A DNA stretch of 52,295 nt from an uncultured Clostridia bacterium. Its GTDB lineage: Bacteria > Bacillota > Clostridia > Oscillospirales > Ruminococcaceae. Location of the stretch: positions 1-52,295 of the forward strand of contig CAMWVP010000005.1 in NCBI GenBank assembly GCA_947177735.1, given 5' to 3'. Shown piece by piece: positions 1 to 6,930 of the stretch. A program made the translations under genes and the position numbers. Within the stretch, counting starts at the first letter, position 1. Each line of letters begins with the position of its first letter. Below the pieces are notes generated by a model, which saw only the letters and a program-made list of their open reading frames with translations, ran no database searches and was not told the DNA's origin.

Positions 1-130
1 CTATATTATAATTATAACATTTTTGTTGAATTGTGTCAAGTAACAGCAGTTGGTATCCTTCAAAAATTCAATTATATATTATAGTAATGAATGCAATATG
101 TGCATTTCCGTTTATAACGGCACATAGAGA

Positions 131-165
131 AATCCCCGAGGTCGCAAGGCTTCGGGGATTTTTTG
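131..165 (+). terminator. Rho-independent terminator
   Basis: Inverted repeat AATCCCCGAG / CTTCGGGGATT around a short loop, followed by a run of T. It would end a plus-strand transcript entering from the left edge, just ahead of the amidoligase gene. The 130 bases before it are AT-rich, and I see no gene in them. Confidence 0.75.
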
Positions 166-192
166 TGTCCAAATTACAAGGAGGAAGGAACT

Positions 193-1299
193 ATGAACCA
201 AGAAACAATCCAGCATTGCTCCCGATGTGGAGCGGAAACCTGTGGTGACGACATCACAACATTTGACGGAGAGGCATTATGCCCAAGCTGTCTCGAACGC
301 TATACCGCATTATGCGAGCATTGCGGTGAGCGAATTTGGCTTGAGGACAACGCAGGAGATTCCACAATCACGCTCTGCCGGGATTGCTATGACGACCATT
401 ACACAAATTGCGAGCGCTGCAACTGTATCATTCACGAGGACTATTCTAATTACATCGGCGACATTCCTTACTGCGACGATTGTTACGACAAAGAACGAAG
501 TCACCCGATCCACGATTACAGCTACAAGCCCGACCCCATATTCTATGGCAACGGCAAGCGATTCTTCGGTGTGGAACTTGAGATTGACGACGGCGGCAAG
601 GACGACGACAACGCCGATATATTACTGGATATCGCCAATTCGGGCAACGAGAGAATCTACATCAAGTGCGACGGCAGCCTAGACGACGGCATGGAGATCG
701 TCACTCACCCTATGACCCTAGACTACCACAAGAACCAAATGCCGTGGGAGGAAATCATGGACGAGGCAATATCACTCGGCTACAAAAGTCACAAGTCGGG
801 AACGTGCGGACTGCACATTCACGTCAACAGAGAAACATTCGGAAATACCCGTGAGGCGCAGGACGACGCAATCTCACGGGTCTTGTATTTTGTCGAACAC
901 CACTGGAACGAACTGCTGAAATTCAGCCGACGAACCGAATCCCAAATGAACCAATGGGCGGCGAGATACGGCTATAAGAATAACCCAAAGGATATTCTCG
1001 ACCACGCGAAAAAGGAGGAGAAAGGGCGGTATACCTGCGTTAATATCACAAATTGGAACACGGTCGAATTCAGAATGTTCCGCGGAACGCTCAAGTATAA
1101 CACGCTTATTGCCACATTAGAGCTTGTAAATAGGATATGCAACCTTGCGGTTCATTGTGATGATGTTCGACTTGCAAAATTAAGCTGGTCGGATTTCGTA
1201 ATGTCGCTTAATGAAAGCGATTGTGCGGAACTTATCACATACTTAAAGGAGCGGAGACTGTACGTCAACGCTCCCGTCGAAAGAGAGGAGGACGAATAA
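193..1299 (+). CDS. Zinc-ribbon / amidoligase-family protein (COOH-NH2 ligase-like)
   Basis: 368 residues from the ATG at 193, chosen because a strong AAGGAGGAAGG site lies just upstream; the frame is open a little further but those codons overlap the ribosome site. The first ~115 residues hold three pairs of CxxC knuckles (CSRC/CPSC, CEHC/CRDC, CERC/CDDC), like consecutive treble-clef or LIM-type zinc ribbons. The rest has hallmarks of the predicted amidoligase family (glutamine-synthetase-like fold): FFGVELEIDDGG, CDGSL followed by EIVTHPMT, CGLHIHVNRETFG and VEFRMFRGTL. Such enzymes are predicted to form amide or peptide bonds using ATP; the substrate is unknown. The stop overlaps the start of the glutamine amidotransferase (TAATG), so the two are translationally coupled and probably work together. 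Family assignment is from motifs read by eye. Confidence 0.8.
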   Translation: MNQETIQHCSRCGAETCGDDITTFDGEALCPSCLERYTALCEHCGERIWLEDNAGDSTITLCRDCYDDHYTNCERCNCIIHEDYSNYIGDIPYCDDCYDKERSHPIHDYSYKPDPIFYGNGKRFFGVELEIDDGGKDDDNADILLDIANSGNERIYIKCDGSLDDGMEIVTHPMTLDYHKNQMPWEEIMDEAISLGYKSHKSGTCGLHIHVNRETFGNTREAQDDAISRVLYFVEHHWNELLKFSRRTESQMNQWAARYGYKNNPKDILDHAKKEEKGRYTCVNITNWNTVEFRMFRGTLKYNTLIATLELVNRICNLAVHCDDVRLAKLSWSDFVMSLNESDCAELITYLKERRLYVNAPVEREEDE

Positions 1300-2210
1300 T
1301 GTGCGCAATTTTCGGCTTGATTGACTATAAGCGAGTTTTTACGGCGGCACAGCGCGAATGCTTTATGAACGTCTTAGCGACCGAATGCGAAATCCGCGGA
1401 ACTGACGCCACGGGATTCGCATTCAACTCGGGCGGCAAATTGAAGATATATAAACGCCCCGTCGCCGCCCATGAGCTTTCGCTTAAACTTAGCGAGGACG
1501 CTAATGTAATTCTCGGACATACCCGCATGGCGACACAAGGCGACTGCAAACTTAATTACAATAACCACCCGTTTTTCGGAAAGGTTCGCGGAACAAAGTT
1601 CGTGCTCGCCCACAATGGAATCGTCTATAATGATTCTAATCTGTATTACGAAATGAAACTTCCGAAAACCCGAATCGAAACCGACAGCTATGTCGCGGTT
1701 CAGATGATTGAAAAGTCGGGTGAGTTGAGCGAGAAATCTCTTGCAGAAATGGCAGAGAAAATCCGAGGTTCGTTCGTGTTTACACTGCTTGATGAGCGGA
1801 ATAATTCGTACTTCGTGAGGGGCGACAATCCGCTTGCACTGTACCATTTCAAGGACGGGTTTTATGCCTATGCGAGCACGGATACGATACTCAAAAACGC
1901 GCTGTTCGTCCTCGGATTGCATAGCTCACCCTACGAGGAGATTGCAAGTGACTGCGGGGATATTTTGAAAATCGACAGTAGCGGAAAACTTACACGTTCC
2001 AAGTTCAATCAACCAATAGTTGGAAATTATTTCGGATATTCTCCAATGCGAAGTTATGGATTTACCTACGACATTCCCGAAGAGTATATTGATTTAATGC
2101 TCGATTACGGATACACATTGGAAGATGTTGAGGATTTGTGCGGAATCCCTGAGGCAATTGAAACGACTGTTTCCGAGATTCTGTGTGAATATGGATATTG
2201 CGATGAATGA
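1299..2210 (+). CDS. Class II glutamine amidotransferase (Ntn-hydrolase)
   Basis: 303 residues starting MCAIFG, so that removal of Met exposes the catalytic Cys as in GlmS, PurF and the standalone GATase II proteins. Other family signatures: GTDATGFAF, the arginine motif GHTRMATQG, the oxyanion-hole motif AHNGIVYND, and ETDSYVAVQ. There is no synthetase or isomerase domain, so it is a free-standing glutaminase or amidohydrolase. The start is fixed by the overlap with the amidoligase stop; a longer in-frame extension inside that gene would bury the nucleophile and is rejected. Known chemistry: hydrolysis of glutamine to supply ammonia. Inference: it feeds ammonia to, or removes amides made by, the adjacent amidoligase. 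Confidence 0.88.
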   Translation: MCAIFGLIDYKRVFTAAQRECFMNVLATECEIRGTDATGFAFNSGGKLKIYKRPVAAHELSLKLSEDANVILGHTRMATQGDCKLNYNNHPFFGKVRGTKFVLAHNGIVYNDSNLYYEMKLPKTRIETDSYVAVQMIEKSGELSEKSLAEMAEKIRGSFVFTLLDERNNSYFVRGDNPLALYHFKDGFYAYASTDTILKNALFVLGLHSSPYEEIASDCGDILKIDSSGKLTRSKFNQPIVGNYFGYSPMRSYGFTYDIPEEYIDLMLDYGYTLEDVEDLCGIPEAIETTVSEILCEYGYCDE

Positions 2211-2225
2211 AAGGGGGTGATATAT

Positions 2226-2345
2226 TTGAACAAAAGGCAAATCGCAGACTTGATTATATTGGCGCTCAGCGCGGCGCTGATAATTGCGGAAAAGGTTATT
2301 AACACGGAAAGTTTGCCCGAGGTTGATGTTTCGGACAAGGATTGA
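2226..2345 (+). CDS. Small single-pass membrane protein
   Basis: A 39-residue ORF starting with TTG at 2226, behind a good AAAGGGGGTG site. It begins NKRQIADLIILALSAALII, one hydrophobic helix with a positive N-terminus, followed by an acidic tail ending DVSDKD. It lies 15 bases after the glutamine amidotransferase and 13 bases before the next start, so it sits inside an operon-like run. No family is recognised. It could be a membrane partner of the amidoligase pair, or simply a small element-encoded membrane peptide. Confidence 0.55.
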   Translation: MNKRQIADLIILALSAALIIAEKVINTESLPEVDVSDKD

Positions 2346-2358
2346 AAGGAGAAAAATT

Positions 2359-3294
2359 ATGCCGGCAAATGTAGAAACAATGTTTTACACAAGGGTAGCG
2401 CCTTGGCACGGATTGGGAACTCGTGTAGAAAACGCAGTAAGTTCCGAGGATGCGTTAGTGCTTTCGGGGCTTGATTGGAACGTTATCCAGCGTTCCATTA
2501 TGACAGACGAGTTTACACCGATTCCCGGTTACAAGGCGAACGTTCGGGATACCGACGATAAGGTTCTCGGAGTGGTTACCGATCGTTACAAGGTCGTCCA
2601 GAATTCCGAGGCTTTCGCATTCACGGACGCACTTTTAGGCGAGGGCGTAAAGTATGAAACTGCGGGTTCGTTACAAGACGGGAAAAAGATTTGGTTACTC
2701 GCGAAGTTACCCGAAAAGTACATAATCGAGGGCGAGCAGATCGAACCGTATCTTGTATTCAGTAGCTCGCATGACGGTAGCGGCGCGATAAAAGTCGCGA
2801 TGACACCGATTCGCGTGGTATGTCAAAATACGCTGAATCTGGCACTCAATTCCGCAAAGCGAATTTGGTCAACGGTTCATGTCGGAGACCTTGCGGCAAA
2901 AATGGATGAGGCTTACAGCACCTTGCAGTTAGCCGGAAAGTATATGACTAATCTCGGCAGCGAGTTCGCTAAGCTGTCGCGTATAAAGCTTACAGACAGC
3001 AAGGTTATGGAGTATATCGAAATGCTCCTGCCAATGGACGATCAGCCCACGGATATTCACCGCAAAAATATCGAGCGTATCCGCGAGGACTTGAAAACCC
3101 GTTACTTCAAGGCTCCAGATCTGGATCACGTCGGTAAGAACGCATATCGCTTTATGTGCGCGGTATCGGATTTCGCGACTCACGCTAAACCGTTGCGCGA
3201 AACTGCAAACTACCGCGAGGGTGTATTTGCAAAGACGATTGACGGGAACCCGTTGATTGATAAAGCCTATGAAATGGCTTTGGAGACAGTATAA
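2359..3294 (+). CDS. DUF932 phage/plasmid-like protein
   Basis: 311 residues from the ATG at 2359 (GAAAGGAGAAAAATT upstream). The opening, with YTRVAPWHGLGTRV and then LSGLDWNV, and the later VVTDRYKVVQNSEAF and IRVVCQNTLNLAL are typical of the DUF932 / phage-plasmid-like TIGR03299 family. The molecular function is not established. These genes are repeatedly found beside phage-type recombination genes, as here, where a YqaJ-type nuclease follows. Both strands of that association support a role in element DNA replication or recombination, but nothing in the sequence shows catalysis. Confidence 0.85.
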   Translation: MPANVETMFYTRVAPWHGLGTRVENAVSSEDALVLSGLDWNVIQRSIMTDEFTPIPGYKANVRDTDDKVLGVVTDRYKVVQNSEAFAFTDALLGEGVKYETAGSLQDGKKIWLLAKLPEKYIIEGEQIEPYLVFSSSHDGSGAIKVAMTPIRVVCQNTLNLALNSAKRIWSTVHVGDLAAKMDEAYSTLQLAGKYMTNLGSEFAKLSRIKLTDSKVMEYIEMLLPMDDQPTDIHRKNIERIREDLKTRYFKAPDLDHVGKNAYRFMCAVSDFATHAKPLRETANYREGVFAKTIDGNPLIDKAYEMALETV

Positions 3295-3306
3295 GGAGGT
3301 GTTACT

Positions 3307-4251
3307 ATGGGAACGAAAGTTGTTACATCAACCGAAAACTTACCCTATGAAGAATGGTTGGAGTACAGAAAAATGGGAATCGGCGGTTCGGACGCGTCGG
3401 TGGTCTGCGGGATAAACAAATACAAAACCCCGATTGAGCTGTGGATGGAAAAGTTGAATAACTTTCCGCCGCAAGAGACAGGCGAATCCGCCTACTGGGG
3501 AACGCAACTTGAAAGCCTTGTTCGTGCCGAGTTTACCAAGCGGACAGGCATTGAGGTGAACCTCGTAAAGCAGATTTTGCAAAGCGAGGAGTACCCGTTT
3601 ATGCTTGCAAATCTTGACGGGGTGTGCAATGACCCGCTTTACGGCGACTGCATATTCGAGGCAAAAACCGCGAGCGCGTTCAAGGCGAACGAGTGGGAGG
3701 ATTCCATTCCCGATGAGTATATGCTCCAGATTCAGCACTACATGGCTGTTACGGGTTATAAAGCTGCATATATCGCTGTTTTGATTGGCGGAAACACATT
3801 CCGTTGGCGGTTAGTCGAGCGTGACGAGGAGCTTATTTCAATGCTGATCGAGCTTGAGGAAAGGTTCTGGGGATATGTCAAAAACGGAACTCCGCCGCCC
3901 GTTGACGGTAGCGAGGCTTGTGCAAAATATCTCGCGGAGAAGTATTCCGAGAGTATAGCAAATTCCGCTGTTGAGTTACCAATTGAAGCGGAAAAGCTTT
4001 TCAAGGATTACAATACCGCTTGCGAGAAGTTGGATAAAGTTACCGAGGAAAAACAGCTTGCTGAGAACAAACTGAAACAGTTACTTGGTAACAATGAGGT
4101 CGGAACGGTAGGCGGTAATATCGTGTCTTGGAAGAGTATATCGCAGGAACGCCTTGACACGAAAACCCTAAAATCCGAACACCCGATCCTGTACAAAAAA
4201 TATGCAAATAAGACATCATACCGCCGTTTCACAGTGAAGTCGGCGGAGTAA
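3307..4251 (+). CDS. YqaJ-family viral-type exonuclease
   Basis: 314 residues. The N-terminal part reads GIGGSDASVVCGINKYKTP, then GESAYWGTQLESLVRAEF, LANLDGVC, IFEAKTAS and MLQIQHYMAVTGY. This is the order of motifs in the YqaJ / lambda-exonuclease PD-(D/E)XK nucleases (the LDG...EAKTA acidic and lysine residues are the metal-binding core). Such enzymes resect duplex DNA 5' to 3' and pair with a single-strand annealing protein. The last ~100 residues are a charged, coiled-coil-like region (EKLDKVTEEKQLAENKLKQ). AAGGAGGTG precedes the start. The next gene is the best local candidate for the annealing or ssDNA-binding partner. Confidence 0.88.
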   Translation: MGTKVVTSTENLPYEEWLEYRKMGIGGSDASVVCGINKYKTPIELWMEKLNNFPPQETGESAYWGTQLESLVRAEFTKRTGIEVNLVKQILQSEEYPFMLANLDGVCNDPLYGDCIFEAKTASAFKANEWEDSIPDEYMLQIQHYMAVTGYKAAYIAVLIGGNTFRWRLVERDEELISMLIELEERFWGYVKNGTPPPVDGSEACAKYLAEKYSESIANSAVELPIEAEKLFKDYNTACEKLDKVTEEKQLAENKLKQLLGNNEVGTVGGNIVSWKSISQERLDTKTLKSEHPILYKKYANKTSYRRFTVKSAE

Positions 4252-4266
4252 ATTTGGAGGACAATT

Positions 4267-5025
4267 ATGGACAATCTGAAACTCAAAGAACGTTTGAACA
4301 CTAAGGTTCAGACCATTGACGAAAGGAAAGAAACTATGAATGAAATTGCAACAGTGAACAGCTATGCCGCGCTTACGAACAATGCGCTCGACATAATCCG
4401 CGACAACTTGAAGAAACAGCCGCTGTCGTTTCAGCTTTTCGATATCGTGAAATCGCCCTCGGGTGGGTCTACGGTGTTCAGCGTTCCGGGACTGTCGGGT
4501 GATGAGGCGGCTAAGGAGCTTACGGGAATTATTCTCGACTACTCCACTCCCCGCGCTTACTGGAACACTCCCGATCCCGTTGAGGGAACTCCGCCCACTT
4601 GCTATAGCGAGGACAGCATTATCTCCCATGACGGCAAGGCTTGCGCGACTTGTCCGTTTAACGATTTTGGCTCAAAGGACGGTGACAGCAACGCTAAGGC
4701 TTGCAAGGAATCCGTGACATTGTTCCTGTTGCGACCCGACAACATTATGCCGATAATAGTGCGAATTCCTGTGTCGAGCAAGTTGAGGTTTCAGCGCTAC
4801 ATGACAAGGCTTGTCGGCAGAATGATTCCGCTTTCGTCGGTGGTAACCAGAATTACCTTGGAGAAAACCACGAATCGGACAGGTCAGCCGTATTCGCTGT
4901 TCAATTTTGAGGCGGTAGAGGAACTCACTCCCGGAAAAGCCGCAAGCGCGAAAACCTTTGCAAAGCAGTTTATGGAGTTCGTGAATGCCGCCGAAATTGA
5001 ACAGAAAGTTGAGCAGGTATCATGA
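4267..5025 (+). CDS. Cys-motif protein of the recombination module (possible ssDNA-binding or annealing partner)
   Basis: 252 residues from the ATG at 4267 (TTGGAGG six bases upstream). A second plausible start at 4336, giving MNEIATVNSY, also has a purine-rich site. I do not recognise a named family. A central motif CATCPFNDFGSKDG...KACK has three or four cysteines that could bind zinc, followed by VTLFLLRPDN and a hydrophobic stretch. The pairing with a YqaJ-type exonuclease resembles exonuclease plus annealing-protein modules of phages and conjugative elements, so a DNA-binding role is inferred from position only. Its stop overlaps the resolvase start (ATGA). Confidence 0.6.
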   Translation: MDNLKLKERLNTKVQTIDERKETMNEIATVNSYAALTNNALDIIRDNLKKQPLSFQLFDIVKSPSGGSTVFSVPGLSGDEAAKELTGIILDYSTPRAYWNTPDPVEGTPPTCYSEDSIISHDGKACATCPFNDFGSKDGDSNAKACKESVTLFLLRPDNIMPIIVRIPVSSKLRFQRYMTRLVGRMIPLSSVVTRITLEKTTNRTGQPYSLFNFEAVEELTPGKAASAKTFAKQFMEFVNAAEIEQKVEQVS

Positions 5026-5579
5026 AGAACTTTGTGTTTGGATATGCTCGAGTTTCGACTGAACAGCAGTGCCTTGATCGGCAGTTGGATATGCTTGAAA
5101 AGTACGGCGTTGATATGATTTTCAATGAGAAGATGACTGGCACAAAGCGCAGTCGACCCGAACTTGAAAAGTTGCTTGAACGCTTGACAGAAGGAGATAC
5201 AGTTGTAATTGAATCGCTTTCACGGCTTGGGAGAAGTACCAAGGATTTGATTTGGCTTATGGAAATATTCAATTCCAAAGGCGTAAATCTGGTGTCGCTG
5301 AAAGAATCCATCGATACCACGACAAGCACGGGGAAACTGCTGTTCACGTTAATGTCCGCATTGGCGCAGTTCGAGCGCGATGTTATAGCCGACAGAACCC
5401 GCGAGGGTTTAGCGTCTGCCCGTGCCAGAGGTCGCAAGGGCGGCAGACCGTCTGCGGATACTGAAGCGGTAAAGAAAGCTGTTCGTCTTTACCGAACCGG
5501 AGAGTACACTGCGAAAGAAATTTGTGAACTTACCGGTGTGAAGAAAACCACGCTCTACAAAAACGTCCGTAAAACGTAG
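5022..5579 (+). CDS. Serine recombinase, resolvase/invertase type
   Basis: 185 residues. The N-terminal catalytic domain starts FGYARVSTEQQ, with Ser12 as nucleophile, followed by LDRQLDML, then VIESLSRLGRSTKDL, LFTLMSALAQFERDVIADRTREGL and a GRKGGRPS hinge. A C-terminal helix-turn-helix (YTAKEICELTGVKKTTLYKNV) binds the site. The length is normal for small resolvases. It overlaps the preceding gene by four bases and is the last gene before a strong terminator. Likely role: multimer resolution or inversion of the element. It lacks the large C-terminal region of the serine integrases, so it is not the integrase. Confidence 0.93.
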   Translation: MKNFVFGYARVSTEQQCLDRQLDMLEKYGVDMIFNEKMTGTKRSRPELEKLLERLTEGDTVVIESLSRLGRSTKDLIWLMEIFNSKGVNLVSLKESIDTTTSTGKLLFTLMSALAQFERDVIADRTREGLASARARGRKGGRPSADTEAVKKAVRLYRTGEYTAKEICELTGVKKTTLYKNVRKT

Positions 5580-5617
5580 CTTTTCCGAATGTTGATTTAC
5601 GAACGGGTTTGCGAACG

Positions 5618-5659
5618 AAAATCCCCTTGAAATCGCATGATTTTCAAGGGGATTTTTTG
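5618..5659 (+). terminator. Rho-independent terminator after the recombination operon
   Basis: Near-perfect stem AAAATCCCCTTGAAA / TTTCAAGGGGATTTT with a short loop and T run, 40 bases downstream of the resolvase stop. It ends the 193-5579 operon. Confidence 0.85.
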
Positions 5660-5824
5660 TGTTCGTTTAACGGTCGTTTTTTGAACGCGTATTTTGTTTT
5701 TTATTGTCGAGGAATGCTTTTTGTAACTTTTCACGAAATGTGTAAATGGCACTCAAAAAGCCGTAAAAATATTACAATAAATTCAACATTAAACTAAAAT
5801 AAAACTATACGGGAGGATATACTT

Positions 5825-6004
5825 ATGTTTAACGAATACAGCGATATAGTAACAATTGACGAACTTTGCGAGATGTTACGCATTGGAAAGAACAAGGCTT
5901 ATGAGCTGCTGCGGAATGGTGACATTAAAGCGTTCCGTTGCGGGAGGCTTTGGATAATCTCTAAAGCGGCGGTGGAGGAGTTTGTGAAAGCATATGGAAA
6001 ATAA
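5825..6004 (+). CDS. Excisionase-like small helix-turn-helix protein
   Basis: 59 residues, ATG at 5825 behind CGGGAGGATATA. Sequence features: TIDELCEMLRIGKNKAYELL, NGDIKAFRCGRLWIISKAAVEEFV. This is the winged helix-turn-helix (HTH_17 / MerR-like excisionase) pattern, with the wing residues RCGRLWII. Such proteins bind recombination sites or promoters. It is monocistronic, between the resolvase operon and a convergent minus-strand gene. It could be the excisionase for the integrase at 15104, or a small regulator. Confidence 0.8.
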   Translation: MFNEYSDIVTIDELCEMLRIGKNKAYELLRNGDIKAFRCGRLWIISKAAVEEFVKAYGK

Positions 6005-6018
6005 TGGGGTATACAGAT

Positions 6019-6052
6019 AAAAAACAAGGAGCTTGCGTTTATCAAGCTCCTT
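6019..6052 (-). terminator. Terminator of the minus-strand Rpn-type gene
   Basis: Stem AAGGAGCTTG / CAAGCTCCTT with a seven-base loop. On the minus strand it is followed by GTTTTTTAT, so it terminates the gene at 6067-6888. It may also act weakly on the convergent excisionase transcript. Confidence 0.75.
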
Positions 6053-6066
6053 AATATCATCCGAAA

Positions 6067-6888
6067 TTACTGCATTCGCTGGCAATGCTCCTTGTAGGTG
6101 TCCTCGTCAATTCCCGTATACTTCAGCGCTTTTTCGAGCGGAAGTCCGTCCTTGAGCATATTTTTTATGTCCTCGAGTTTACCTGCTAGTTTTCCTTCGA
6201 GTAGCCAATCTTCTTTCCTACGGTTAGCGTAATCTTCAACAGCCTTACACATACTATCAACCCCCTCGTTCGCGATTTTATGGTGCTTGACCGCCTGTGA
6301 CAGTGCTCCGAAACCATTATTTTCCGCGCTACTGTCTGCCATATATTGTAGTAGCTTGGATAAATCGGTTCCGTCGTCAACGGCGGTATTAAAGTACAGA
6401 CGGTGAATTCCGTCGTCACATTTGGTATTTGTTCCGTCTATGTACAGCGATAAGCTGTAGTTGTTTCTACCGAGCTTGAATGTATCGAATTCCGAGATGA
6501 ATATCATATACAGTTCGGGCAGTTTATTATACTTGACACCCTTTTCCAGATATGTCCAGTCGACTGCAGTCTGATTGTATCTCATTCTGCGTTCATGGTT
6601 GCCCTCGTCCTCTTTCTGGACTTCAACATTGTACAAGTTGTGCTCGTTATCCTCAACAAGAGCGTCAAGCACTACCGAGTGGCTTTCAATATTCCTTATC
6701 GAATATTGGGTCTTATGCTCGATAATACTTACGCTTTTGCCCATAAGCGCCGACAGCAGATACTCGCAAGCCGCTTTATCTCTCATTACCACAGAGAAAA
6801 ATGTATCGTCCATAAGGTTAAACTGAGATACCAATGCTCTTTTCTGCTCGTATGTTCCTATCAAGTCCTCATGTTTAATTACCAACAC
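6067..6888 (-). CDS. Rpn-family PD-(D/E)XK nuclease/transposase-like protein
   Basis: 273 residues. The N-terminal part has NLMDDTFFSVVMRDKAACEYLL, then SVVLDALVEDNEHNLYNVEVQKED (the D...ExQ nuclease core), RMRYNQTAVDW and LPELYMIFISEFDTF. This is the layout of the PD-(D/E)XK transposase-like / Rpn (recombination-promoting nuclease) family. The C-terminal ~60 residues are a helical tail, with GVDSMCKAVEDYANRRKEDWL then LEKALKYTGIDEDTY. A similar protein lies at 16729-17547. Members are common and variable in gut Firmicutes; whether it is active or required by the element is unknown. It has its own terminator and is convergent with the excisionase gene. Confidence 0.85.
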   Translation of the reverse strand: MLVIKHEDLIGTYEQKRALVSQFNLMDDTFFSVVMRDKAACEYLLSALMGKSVSIIEHKTQYSIRNIESHSVVLDALVEDNEHNLYNVEVQKEDEGNHERRMRYNQTAVDWTYLEKGVKYNKLPELYMIFISEFDTFKLGRNNYSLSLYIDGTNTKCDDGIHRLYFNTAVDDGTDLSKLLQYMADSSAENNGFGALSQAVKHHKIANEGVDSMCKAVEDYANRRKEDWLLEGKLAGKLEDIKNMLKDGLPLEKALKYTGIDEDTYKEHCQRMQ

Positions 6889-6930
6889 ATCATCCCCTTT
6901 ATTGTATTATATCACGGTCAGTAGGTTTTG

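Noticed and set aside
227-682. Plus-strand ORF inside the amidoligase gene
   Set aside because: Low-complexity Thr/Ser/Ala-rich reading of the wrong frame, with no ribosome site.
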